61,864 nucleotides of DNA, from NCBI GenBank assembly GCA_016710935.1, contig JADJTY010000010.1:1-61864 (forward strand), in the 5' to 3' direction. A model generated the notes under the pieces. That model was not told the origin of the DNA, did not search any database, and saw nothing but the letters and a program-made list of their open reading frames with translations. Of the stretch, positions 8,939 through 16,941 are shown in pieces (within the stretch, counting starts at the first letter, position 1; every line of letters begins with the position of its first letter). The translations under genes and the position numbers were made by a program. Source of the DNA: Chitinophagaceae bacterium. GTDB taxonomy: Bacteria > Bacteroidota > Bacteroidia > Chitinophagales > Chitinophagaceae.

Positions 8939-9550
8939 TTAATTAAAAACAAAGTCAATACACGGTAATACACCATTGGTAGTAATATTATAGGGTGATG
9001 CTGCGCCATATTGTTCGTATGTTTTAGTGCCTGTAATTGTCAATGAACCATTTACAATTGGTACAAAAGGCGATGGAATCTGTTTGAAATGCGACTTCGT
9101 ATTGGCAACATTGCCTAAATTATTTACTACGGTACGCCTGAGTATATAAGGTTGGTTGGCAGTGATTGCTATATTGGGTATACTTTGATAACTTCTTGCG
9201 CTGCTGTTAAATGCGTAAGTGCCTGTATATAACACAACATTTGTGGTCGCATCTATCAGTTCTATCCTATAAGCAGCAATGCCAGCCAGATTACTGTTTC
9301 CCTGGTATCCAACTGAGCAAATGTTTCCGTTTGCATTTGTTTTAAAAGTATATTCATACACCTGCATATCAAAAGAGTAAAAGTTGGTACCGGCATAGGC
9401 GTTGTACAGTGTCATATACCTGCTGTTGGTTGTATCGCAGGGTAATGGTAATGTTGGCGTTACGGGAGCCGGGCAACCAGAACCGGTAATTAAAACAGCA
9501 GCAAGTATTATGAACATTGGCAGAACTGTGGTTAAAAATATTTTTTTCAT
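8939..9550 (-). CDS. Lipoprotein A of a tandem pair
   Basis: A 203-aa predicted lipoprotein, paralogue of the gene just downstream (8242-8859). The signal peptide MKKIFLTTVLPMFIILAAV differs from the other by one residue in its first 19, and the lipobox is again ITGSGC followed by Pro-rich linker. The mature domain is beta-rich with one conserved Cys (ICSVGYQGN) and a RRTVVNNLGN motif. Near-identity of the leader with a diverged body suggests tandem duplication with selection or gene conversion over the export signal. It lies 10 bp downstream of the Lgt-like gene, so the three are likely co-transcribed. Confidence 0.78.
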   Translation of the reverse strand: MKKIFLTTVLPMFIILAAVLITGSGCPAPVTPTLPLPCDTTNSRYMTLYNAYAGTNFYSFDMQVYEYTFKTNANGNICSVGYQGNSNLAGIAAYRIELIDATTNVVLYTGTYAFNSSARSYQSIPNIAITANQPYILRRTVVNNLGNVANTKSHFKQIPSPFVPIVNGSLTITGTKTYEQYGAASPYNITTNGVLPCIDFVFN

Positions 9551-9560
9551 ACTTTGTTTT

Positions 9561-10352
9561 TTAAGTGATTGGTTGATATTCTTTTTTTAATTTGAAAAAT
9601 AAAAATGAGGCCAGGCATAAAGTGGCAATGGCAATAGCTTGCGAATGAGAGATAAGCCCGTTGAAGAACGATCCTCTGAAATCGCCCCTGATAAATTCAA
9701 GTGAAAATCTTACAGCGGCATAGGCAAATACATAAAACATAAATACCTGTCCGTTTATCTTTTTGTGTTTATTGGCTATGAGCATACTGATAAAAACAAT
9801 ACTCAATAATACGGCCTCGTATAATTGTGTTGGGTGTACGTGTACTGCAGCCGGGTTGGGAAAAACTACTCCCAAATAACTATCAGTTGGTTTGCCGTAG
9901 CAGCAGCCTGCAAAAAAACAGCCGAGCCGCCCAAGTATTTGGGGTATTACAGCAGCAATGGCTATTATATCTAAAAGGCCATAGGTATTTATTTTATTTT
10001 TACGGCAATAAAAAATCACAAACAAGGCTATAAATATTACACTGCCATAACAAACAAAGCCGCCCGAAAAAATATTTAAAGCTGCTGCAGGATTGTTTAT
10101 ATAAAAAACCGGAGCCTCCAGGTAACAAAACAGTTTACCCCCAATAAAACCGGCTAAAAATATTTTGTAAAAAAATGAATTGGGTAATACCAGGCCATTT
10201 AATGCTGCTTTACTCATCCGTTTAATTAACAGGCTGGCAATTACAGCGCCCAATACAATGCAAAATGCATAGGTGTATATGGTGATGTTGATTACGCCAA
10301 GCAGCCTGGATAAAAAATCGGGGAGCGGTATAGTGAATAGTTTGGGGTGCAT
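9561..10352 (-). CDS. Lgt-like prolipoprotein diacylglyceryl transferase paralogue
   Basis: A 263-aa polytopic membrane protein of the Lgt family, which transfers diacylglycerol from phosphatidylglycerol to the lipobox Cys of prolipoproteins at the inner membrane. It has about seven hydrophobic segments, the GRLGCFFAGCCYGKPT version of the Lgt signature (housekeeping Lgt has GR-I-GNF-NGE), VHPTQLYEA, and RFSLEFIRGD near the end. The Cys-rich signature places it with the divergent Lgt-like paralogues rather than with the housekeeping enzyme. The stop lies 10 bp upstream of the first of two tandem lipoprotein genes, which suggests dedicated substrates. Activity cannot be inferred from sequence alone. 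Confidence 0.82.
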   Translation of the reverse strand: MHPKLFTIPLPDFLSRLLGVINITIYTYAFCIVLGAVIASLLIKRMSKAALNGLVLPNSFFYKIFLAGFIGGKLFCYLEAPVFYINNPAAALNIFSGGFVCYGSVIFIALFVIFYCRKNKINTYGLLDIIAIAAVIPQILGRLGCFFAGCCYGKPTDSYLGVVFPNPAAVHVHPTQLYEAVLLSIVFISMLIANKHKKINGQVFMFYVFAYAAVRFSLEFIRGDFRGSFFNGLISHSQAIAIATLCLASFLFFKLKKEYQPIT

Positions 10353-10698
10353 AGATTTTATTATTAAAATTTACTTTAGCAACACTATGACCAACAGAAA
10401 TAGAAAGTTTCTGTTTGTTTGATGAAAAATTTGGCCCCATTGATATTGTTTGTTTATCACCCACCTGAGTAATTAATGTGCTTATGCCTTGCATTTTTAA
10501 ATATCCCTTTTTATTTATGAGTGGTATAACAATGGTTTGTATAGTTTTTTCAGCCTCATTATAATACACAGCTACTACATTAGGTACAGCATCAATATTT
10601 TTTATAACAGCGCCTTTAAATTGATATTTTACCCCATACTGTAAATACCTTCCAACAATATTGTTTAGTTCCTCGCTTCTCATCAATTCTTTTACCAT
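10222..10698 (-). CDS. Second secreted giant, C-terminal fragment
   Basis: This frame continues the giant encoded from 16139. Genuine sequence starts at about VKELMRSEELNNIVGRY and runs through YQFKGAVIKNIDAVPNVVAVYYNE to GHSVAKVNF. The last part of the open frame (from about 10365 to 10222) overlaps the start of the Lgt-like gene in another frame and is unlikely to be coding. One missing T in the TTTT run near 10365 would give KVNF followed by TAA TAA, just upstream of the Lgt-like ATG at 10352. The segment has no Cys and no recognisable type IX sorting domain. Confidence 0.6.
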   Translation of the reverse strand: MVKELMRSEELNNIVGRYLQYGVKYQFKGAVIKNIDAVPNVVAVYYNEAEKTIQTIVIPLINKKGYLKMQGISTLITQVGDKQTISMGPNFSSNKQKLSISVGHSVAKVNFNNKIYAPQTIHYTAPRFFIQAAWRNQHHHIHLCILHCIGRCNCQPVN

Positions 10699-11242
10699 TC
10701 AACATACCATCCGATATTGCATAACTACCATCCAGTGTTGTAACAAGCGGCACGCATTTCCCATCTACTCCAACGCTGCCAGTAGGGCAAAAAATAGCAA
10801 AACAATTTGGAGGGAATGTAATTTTGCCAGCACTAATATGGCCGTCCCAACCTTTGTCAGCAGTTGTATTTCCTCCGATTTGCTTTGCACCTGGAAAAAT
10901 CATCTTCTTTATATTAAAAACCAACCTGTCTCCGCATACCTTTCCGTTGCAATATGGGATTATTGTATACTGGCAAATATCATTTTCAGGGTATAGCCAT
11001 GTACGCAATGCGCTATGATTAAAAAGTGAAGTGGGACCAGAAATGATATCATTTTCTGAAACAACAACTGTTTCGATATTTGTTGTTAGATTTTTTTTGA
11101 TCAGTTTCACATTAAAAGTGCAATTCCAATTTTGATTGCATATGTATACTAAGCCAAGCTTGAATGGAACATTAGGTGGTTGATTAAAAGTATACGGTGG
11201 TGAATAATTTAACATTTGCCAACCTGAGTGACCCCATTCCAC
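10616..11242 (-). CDS. Second secreted giant, penultimate fragment
   Basis: In-frame part of the giant secreted protein, from about WGHSGWQMLNYSPPYTF to SYAISDGMLN. It contains one more copy of the Cys module (YTIIPYCNGKVCGDRLVFN) and a short Gly/Cys segment (NCFAIFCPTGSVGVDGKC). A 69-codon frame at 11209-11415 bridges it to the preceding fragment and reads HKIQEIQASGNTTTYSG and CSCNGGRWEYGFEW. The join upstream is near 11225 and the join downstream near 10695; each needs one base. Nothing here suggests an enzymatic role. Confidence 0.65.
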   Translation of the reverse strand: MEWGHSGWQMLNYSPPYTFNQPPNVPFKLGLVYICNQNWNCTFNVKLIKKNLTTNIETVVVSENDIISGPTSLFNHSALRTWLYPENDICQYTIIPYCNGKVCGDRLVFNIKKMIFPGAKQIGGNTTADKGWDGHISAGKITFPPNCFAIFCPTGSVGVDGKCVPLVTTLDGSYAISDGMLNGKRIDEKRGTKQYCWKVFTVWGKISI

Positions 11243-11275
11243 TCAAAACCATATTCCCATCTTCCTCCATTACAA

Positions 11276-13252
11276 CTACATGTGTCCATATCTAAATTCA
11301 AACCATTTACATTTCCTGAAGGACCTGAATAGGTTGTTGTATTCCCTGATGCCTGTATTTCCTGTATTTTGTGAGGGGCAACAATCTTTGCTTGTGGGCA
11401 ATATATTGCCGACAATAATACCGGTCACAAACATTGAGTTAAATTTCCAACTGGGACTTGCCCTAATATATTCAAACACAAAAGTGTACACACCCGGAGT
11501 AGCCGCTACAGTTCCGTTAAAATTATTGGTTACATAGGTTCCAACTGTTCCTGGTGTTCCTGAAACATGAGTCCAAACAACTGGCCCTGCCGCACTTCCT
11601 TTATGAAGTTTAAATGATTTGAATAATGAACCCCAAGTGTGAAGATTATATTTTGCAATACCCAGTTTACCGGAAAAACTAATGTTACAGTTTTTCGAAA
11701 CGGTAATATTTCTGCTTGCCGTATAAGAAGTAATATTGTCAACATCCACAACATCCTGAAGAATGGTTGCAGCACCACCGCTTCCAAAAAATGGTGCTAT
11801 TCCAGGAGATAAAATTTTTAATGGGTATGGCGCATACCATTGTGGCTCTGTTCCTGTTGCAACAGTACCGTTCGCACTGATTCCTGTACTAAATACAATC
11901 GTATCGCTTACACAACAATCCTTATTCAAACACTCCAGCCTAAAAACAATCGGTTTGCCGCATGATATACCACCACAGGTTGGTATAATAGTTATCAATT
12001 GCGGGTAAGCTTTAGCATACAAACTTGGTGTACCACCCACTGCAATTATTTCAGGTGTTTCCTCTACACCGGTAGTAATATTTTTTCTTTTTAAAATAAA
12101 GCCAGATGTACAACCTTGTGCACAACTGAACTCTAATTTTTCCAGGTCGATGGCCACATCGGCTTTTATAACAGGTATAGGGCTTGTTATTGTAAATGGC
12201 AGGGAATAATAGGTCTTGTCTGTTTTATCCCAATCGCCATTCGGTTTTTTATTGGTTACCTGGTATTGGGCTTTTTTCCATTCGCTGTCTTTGCAGCAGT
12301 CTTTTGCAGCATTCACATAAAAGGTACAGCTATCACATACGGTTTCGCCGCAGTAGGTATAATAAGTAACGGTATAAACACCTGCGGTTGCAAAATTAAA
12401 CAAGTGTGGCAAAGGCCAGGTGCCATAAGTAACGCCATTGGGGTCTTTTACTTTGGCAATTACTTTGCCTGTGCAATTAGCCAATGCTGCATTACAGGTA
12501 TAGGCTGCGTTGAAGGTAAACTCGTTGCCTTCGTTTATTTTAAGGGTATCGCCGCATTTTGCTACTTTTAAAGAACCGCTTAAAGGATTGAGTTGCCCGC
12601 CACTTACATCAACAGGTTTTATTTTTGCTCCGGCAGGTGTTTTCTTGTCTTTTTTATTTTGAGGAATTGATTTTTTTACAGGATCATTTGATAACTCTGT
12701 TCCTTCGGCCTGCTCCACTTTTATTTTAATATCCCAGTCAAGCGATTTGTTTGTCCATTTACCTCCTTTGCAACAATCAACGGGTTTGCATTCAGTATTG
12801 ATGAAATAATCCATAGCATTACATTCCTTTCCGTTGCAAATTGCAGCAATGCGTATTTGATAATTACCCGCTGTTGCCGGCATTGTAATATTGGCAACGC
12901 TGCATGAAGCTACTGTTGTGCTACTTACCAGTACTAACGAATAAGCCATGTAAACATCATACTTTATTTGTGCTGCTCCGCATCCCTGGGCGCAGTTATA
13001 ACAAATTTTAAATTGTTTGGTACTTCCGCAATTAACAACCCCTAAATTGCTTCCGCTTGCGGGTAATGGTTTTGGAACGGCCCCACCCGTAAAGCCTCCG
13101 CTTGTGTAATGTATTTTTTCGCCCCAACTGCTGTTTTTACAGCAATCATCAACTACCGGCGGGCAATCTTTTATGATCTCAAATTTGCAAGTTTTACAAA
13201 TACTATTACCGCAATAATAATCTACAGTTAAGGTGTAAGTGCCATTTGCCAA
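11276..13252 (-). CDS. Second secreted giant, middle fragment with Cys modules
   Basis: The central ~640 residues of the giant. It starts out of the join at IPASLANGTYTLTVDYYCGN and carries repeated Cys modules: YYCGNSICKTCKFEI..DCCKNSSWGE, AICNGKECNAMDYFI..DCCKGGKWTN, YYTYCGETVCDSCTFYV..DCCKDSEWKK and TCGGISCGKPIVFRL..DCCVSD. A Lys/Pro-rich linker (KKSIPQNKKDKKTPAGAK) separates two of them. Near 11375 one extra base throws the frame off; the true frame continues at 11209-11415. The module (a YCG-x-x-x-CD-x-C hairpin followed by DCCK-x-S-x-W) is shared with the PKD giant at 20040-25607. Confidence 0.7.
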   Translation of the reverse strand: MANGTYTLTVDYYCGNSICKTCKFEIIKDCPPVVDDCCKNSSWGEKIHYTSGGFTGGAVPKPLPASGSNLGVVNCGSTKQFKICYNCAQGCGAAQIKYDVYMAYSLVLVSSTTVASCSVANITMPATAGNYQIRIAAICNGKECNAMDYFINTECKPVDCCKGGKWTNKSLDWDIKIKVEQAEGTELSNDPVKKSIPQNKKDKKTPAGAKIKPVDVSGGQLNPLSGSLKVAKCGDTLKINEGNEFTFNAAYTCNAALANCTGKVIAKVKDPNGVTYGTWPLPHLFNFATAGVYTVTYYTYCGETVCDSCTFYVNAAKDCCKDSEWKKAQYQVTNKKPNGDWDKTDKTYYSLPFTITSPIPVIKADVAIDLEKLEFSCAQGCTSGFILKRKNITTGVEETPEIIAVGGTPSLYAKAYPQLITIIPTCGGISCGKPIVFRLECLNKDCCVSDTIVFSTGISANGTVATGTEPQWYAPYPLKILSPGIAPFFGSGGAATILQDVVDVDNITSYTASRNITVSKNCNISFSGKLGIAKYNLHTWGSLFKSFKLHKGSAAGPVVWTHVSGTPGTVGTYVTNNFNGTVAATPGVYTFVFEYIRASPSWKFNSMFVTGIIVGNILPTSKDCCPSQNTGNTGIREYNNLFRSFRKCKWFEFRYGHM

Positions 13253-16139
13253 AGAAGCAGGAATGGTTAAAAATACCTGTACCGGTAATGGTTGCGCTTG
13301 TACCTGTATTTTTTAATGTAAATACAATCTTTGCCTGACAATTTGCATTTGATCCACAGTTTGTAGAAGCTTTAATGACAAGATCTTTATCGCAATTTTT
13401 ATTTGCCGCATTGATGTAATAAGTTTTAGGTTGTGTACAACTGAATGTAGCCAGGTTTGAACCTGCCGTATCGTACACTGATGGGTCTTTTTGTGTAGCG
13501 TTCTGGCAGCAGTTGACTGGCGGTGTACATTTTACTTCAACCGGATATTTACAACTATCACATAGTTTACCGCCACAGAACACTTCTATTTTTAAATAAT
13601 AATTACCTGCTGTACCCGGAGTAAAAATATGAGTCTGGTTTTGAGTTGGTGCATTTACTGCTATACCAACCGGGGCATTGGTTGCTGCATTATAATATTG
13701 AAATCTTGCTTGTGCCGGGCCGCAGCCTTGTGCACAGGCATAAGTAATAAAGTATTCCTTTTCAATATTACATTCAACCGAATTGAGTTTTGTGCCGCAA
13801 GCTGGTAAAACAACTGGTACGCCTATTCTTCCATTTGAATTTTCATACTTAAGTACCCAGGAACTATTTTTACAACAATCCACAGAAGGAGTACAATTTA
13901 TTGTAATTGGTATGGTACAATTGCCACATTCTACATCATTTATATAGTACCTTATAGTGAATGTATAATTGCCCGGAGTGCCTGAAATAATATTAAAAGC
14001 AGAGCTGTTTGAATTAAAAGGGGTTTGCTGAATCACCAATGCTCCTGCTGCATTTCTAAATTCTCCCTTTACAATCATTTTGCAATTGGTATCGGGACTA
14101 CATTTTGTATCGGCGAAAAACTGGTAATTTTTATCGCAATTTAAAACAATGGGTGTTTGGTTAATACAGGCGAACTCCTTTATTATTCCGGTACTTACAT
14201 CTCTGTACCATAGTTTTTTTGTGCATTGTACAAATTTGCAGTTGCAACCTGAAGCACAGGCTGTTTGAAAATAGTAGGTGCAGGTATTACAAACACTATC
14301 GCCGCAAATAGCTGTAATTACCAAAGAATAACTGCCGGATACATTTGGGATATTAATATTAGCAGGTGAACATGATGATACAGTTAAAGTACTTTGTAAA
14401 ACTCCGGCTTTAAATATTTCATATTTAACTTGTGCAGTAGTTGTTTTGCAATCAGCATTACAATTGTAACAAACTTTTAGTTTTTTTATTGAGCCGCAAT
14501 TTAATAAACCTAAGTTCCTTCCACATGGCGGCAATGGTTCGGTTGAAAGCCCGCCATTGGTATATTGCAGCATTGTACCCCAGCTACTTTCCTTGCAGCA
14601 ATTAGTTACAGTATTTGGCGTGCATCTTATTTTTAAGATGCGTGCTATTTTGTGGCAAGTATCATTTCCACAAATGGCTGTAATTACAAAATTATAGTCG
14701 CCCGCAATATTTGGTGTAGTAAAGGTTGCCGCAGCACCAGGGGCAACGTTAACAGAACTAACCAATATATTTGAACTTGTGTAAACTGAGTAATTTACAT
14801 AGGCAGATGGATATCCTTGTCCGCAGATAAGAGAGGATCCAAACGTTGTTTGAGTATTACAAGGGTATTCACCAAAAGTGCCGGGAGTCGCTGTCAGTAA
14901 GGTGAATGATTGAGTTTTTATAAACACACTCGTGGCTTCACTTTTTCCAAAATTTTGCGGCTTTTCGCCCTGCTGTTTTTGAGTGCTTATGGCTTCTACT
15001 TCCCAATACAATCCTTTAATGTTTTTTGATAATTGAACGGTAGTTTCGGTTTCGTTTTTTACTTCAATTACCTTGTATGATGACCCATCACTTCTTTTAA
15101 CATTTGATTTATAACCTCCTGATTGAGATCCAATTTTTGGCTGTACTGCTGAAACTTCAAAAATCCGCAAAATATAAATAATGTCTTCCTTAGGCCTCGG
15201 CAGCACCGGCGTCCACTTGAATTGAACAGGTAGCTCAGCTTCTTTATCCGTTAATATTTTTGCATTGGAAGGCAATTGATTTACCGGCGGGCTGTATTTT
15301 ACCGGATCCGCATCGCCCGCTCTTACAGAGAATTCCGTTGCCTCACTTGTTCCCAGCATTTCTATATCGCCCATAGCAGATGTTTTACTTGCCTCTACAT
15401 TCCATGCATAAGCATTATTTTCACTTTTGCCCTGTTTAAACTCGCTGGGAGCTATAGTAAGTTGGGTTAGCTCAATTGTTTCTTTTATAACAATAGGGGG
15501 TTGGGTTTTTATTACCTGGCTTTTAGAAGAGCTGATTGGTATTTCCCAAATGCGTACTGTATATTTTACTTTTGCCTTTGGCTTTGGTACAATGGGCGTC
15601 CATCTAAATTGTAAAGGTTGCATTACCTCTTGCGCTGTTAATATTTTATCTGCAGCAGGCAATATGTTTTGTGGTGGGGCGTAGCTTTCGGGTTTGGTTT
15701 CTTTTATAGTAAAAGACTTACAGTTTTCGCCAATGATGGTGCGGCGGTCTTTAAGATAAAACTGTACACACAACTCATAATCGCCGGGCTGTAAAATACA
15801 ACCATTGCCAAGCAGCGATACGGCATTTGCCCCAACCCATGTTTTTAAAGGGATATCAAAGTAAACTTCGGGTGCTGTTTGCAGCGTATTGCTGCCGCAA
15901 ACTTTACTACCGCCCTTTTTTATTGTAACCAGCATCCATGATTGCAGCTCGTTGGGTGTATTTTTTTTGGCTGTAATAACAAAAAGTTGTGCCCCTTTAC
16001 CCCAATCATCGGTATTTGCAACCGGGTTATTGGGCATGCTGATGGTAATGGGTGACACCAGATTTAGGTTTTGTGCAGATACCGCCAGTGCAAAAAAACA
16101 GCCTGCCAGCAGTATTATATATTTGTAATAAGTTTTCAT
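13206..16139 (-). CDS. Second secreted giant, N-terminal fragment (FRWTP and Cys modules)
   Basis: Start of a secreted protein of about 1900 aa when its frames are joined. A signal peptide (residues 1-22, ending VSAQ) is followed by the locus-specific N-terminal domain (NPVANTDDWGKGAQLFVITA...GDYELCVQFYLKDRR), two FRWTP/FKWTP domains (LQFRWTPIVPKPKAKV, VQFKWTPVLPRPKEDI), and then four Cys modules of the type AICGNDTCH...NCCKESSWG and VFCGGKLCDSCKYPV...NCCQ. The frame ends falsely after TGTGIF because of one extra base near 13268; IPASLANGTYTLTV continues in 11276-13252. The gene starts 98 bp downstream of the response-regulator stop. It is probably a surface or extracellular structural protein. 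Confidence 0.75.
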   Translation of the reverse strand: MKTYYKYIILLAGCFFALAVSAQNLNLVSPITISMPNNPVANTDDWGKGAQLFVITAKKNTPNELQSWMLVTIKKGGSKVCGSNTLQTAPEVYFDIPLKTWVGANAVSLLGNGCILQPGDYELCVQFYLKDRRTIIGENCKSFTIKETKPESYAPPQNILPAADKILTAQEVMQPLQFRWTPIVPKPKAKVKYTVRIWEIPISSSKSQVIKTQPPIVIKETIELTQLTIAPSEFKQGKSENNAYAWNVEASKTSAMGDIEMLGTSEATEFSVRAGDADPVKYSPPVNQLPSNAKILTDKEAELPVQFKWTPVLPRPKEDIIYILRIFEVSAVQPKIGSQSGGYKSNVKRSDGSSYKVIEVKNETETTVQLSKNIKGLYWEVEAISTQKQQGEKPQNFGKSEATSVFIKTQSFTLLTATPGTFGEYPCNTQTTFGSSLICGQGYPSAYVNYSVYTSSNILVSSVNVAPGAAATFTTPNIAGDYNFVITAICGNDTCHKIARILKIRCTPNTVTNCCKESSWGTMLQYTNGGLSTEPLPPCGRNLGLLNCGSIKKLKVCYNCNADCKTTTAQVKYEIFKAGVLQSTLTVSSCSPANINIPNVSGSYSLVITAICGDSVCNTCTYYFQTACASGCNCKFVQCTKKLWYRDVSTGIIKEFACINQTPIVLNCDKNYQFFADTKCSPDTNCKMIVKGEFRNAAGALVIQQTPFNSNSSAFNIISGTPGNYTFTIRYYINDVECGNCTIPITINCTPSVDCCKNSSWVLKYENSNGRIGVPVVLPACGTKLNSVECNIEKEYFITYACAQGCGPAQARFQYYNAATNAPVGIAVNAPTQNQTHIFTPGTAGNYYLKIEVFCGGKLCDSCKYPVEVKCTPPVNCCQNATQKDPSVYDTAGSNLATFSCTQPKTYYINAANKNCDKDLVIKASTNCGSNANCQAKIVFTLKNTGTSATITGTGIFNHSCFFGKWHLHLNCRLLLR

Positions 16140-16236
16140 TTTTGGTTTGTTGAGATAACGATTTTATTAACACAACAAAAATGAAAAGATAAACAGATTA
16201 AAAAACCCCTAAATATAGCGTTACCTGTTTGTGGTA

Positions 16237-16857
16237 TTATCTTATATTTTTATAATAATAGGCAATGGCTTCGCCAAGAGAAGAAATGTGGAGTTTTTCG
16301 TAAATACGTTTGGTGTGGGTGTTAATAGTAGAATAACTTACGGCCAATTTATCTGCCACCATTTTATAACTCAGGCCCTCGGCAAGCAAGGCCAATACCT
16401 CGTTTTCTTTGGGGCTTAAGGGAGATTTTTTTTCGTTCGGTTTAAAATAATCCAGTACTTTTTGTGCAATGGCCGGATTCATTACAGCCCCGCCTTCATA
16501 TACTTCCTCAATAGCCTGTAGTATGCGCTGCGGCTTATCGTTCTTTAGTATATAGCCACTGGCGCCATTTTTAATGCTCGTAAATATTTTGTCGCTATCG
16601 TCGTAAGCGGTTTGCATCAGCACCTTTACTTCAGGGTATTTGGTTTTAATCAGCTTTAATCCTTCAATGCCATCTACTTCGGGCATATTAATATCCATCA
16701 GCACCACATCAGGGTTAAATTTTTCTACGTCTGCTAAAACATTTTTACAGTTGGCCGCTTCGCCGGTAAATTTTAAATTATCATTGAGGTTTATCAGGGC
16801 TTTAAGGCTATCCCTTCTTTCGCTGCTGTCGTCATAAATAAAAACACGTATGGCCAT
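16237..16857 (-). CDS. NarL/FixJ-family response regulator
   Basis: A 206-aa transcriptional regulator with an N-terminal receiver domain (acidic pocket DD at 9-10, phospho-acceptor Asp55 in VVLMDINMPEVDG, Thr in LMQTAYDD, Lys in GYILKND) and a C-terminal LuxR-type helix-turn-helix (LSPKENEVLALLAEGLSYKMVADKL...STINTHTKRIYEKL). It lies 85 bp downstream of a propeller histidine kinase with a HisKA_3-type transmitter, the usual partner class, so the two form a cognate pair. By position it is likely to control the surrounding secretion locus, but no operator could be assigned. Confidence 0.9.
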   Translation of the reverse strand: MAIRVFIYDDSSERRDSLKALINLNDNLKFTGEAANCKNVLADVEKFNPDVVLMDINMPEVDGIEGLKLIKTKYPEVKVLMQTAYDDSDKIFTSIKNGASGYILKNDKPQRILQAIEEVYEGGAVMNPAIAQKVLDYFKPNEKKSPLSPKENEVLALLAEGLSYKMVADKLAVSYSTINTHTKRIYEKLHISSLGEAIAYYYKNIR

Positions 16858-16941
16858 TTTGCAAAGTTACAATACCAATATCACTAAGCATTGTCGTTAA
16901 ATTTAGGGACACGCAACACAAGTTTACCAAAAGGCAAATTC

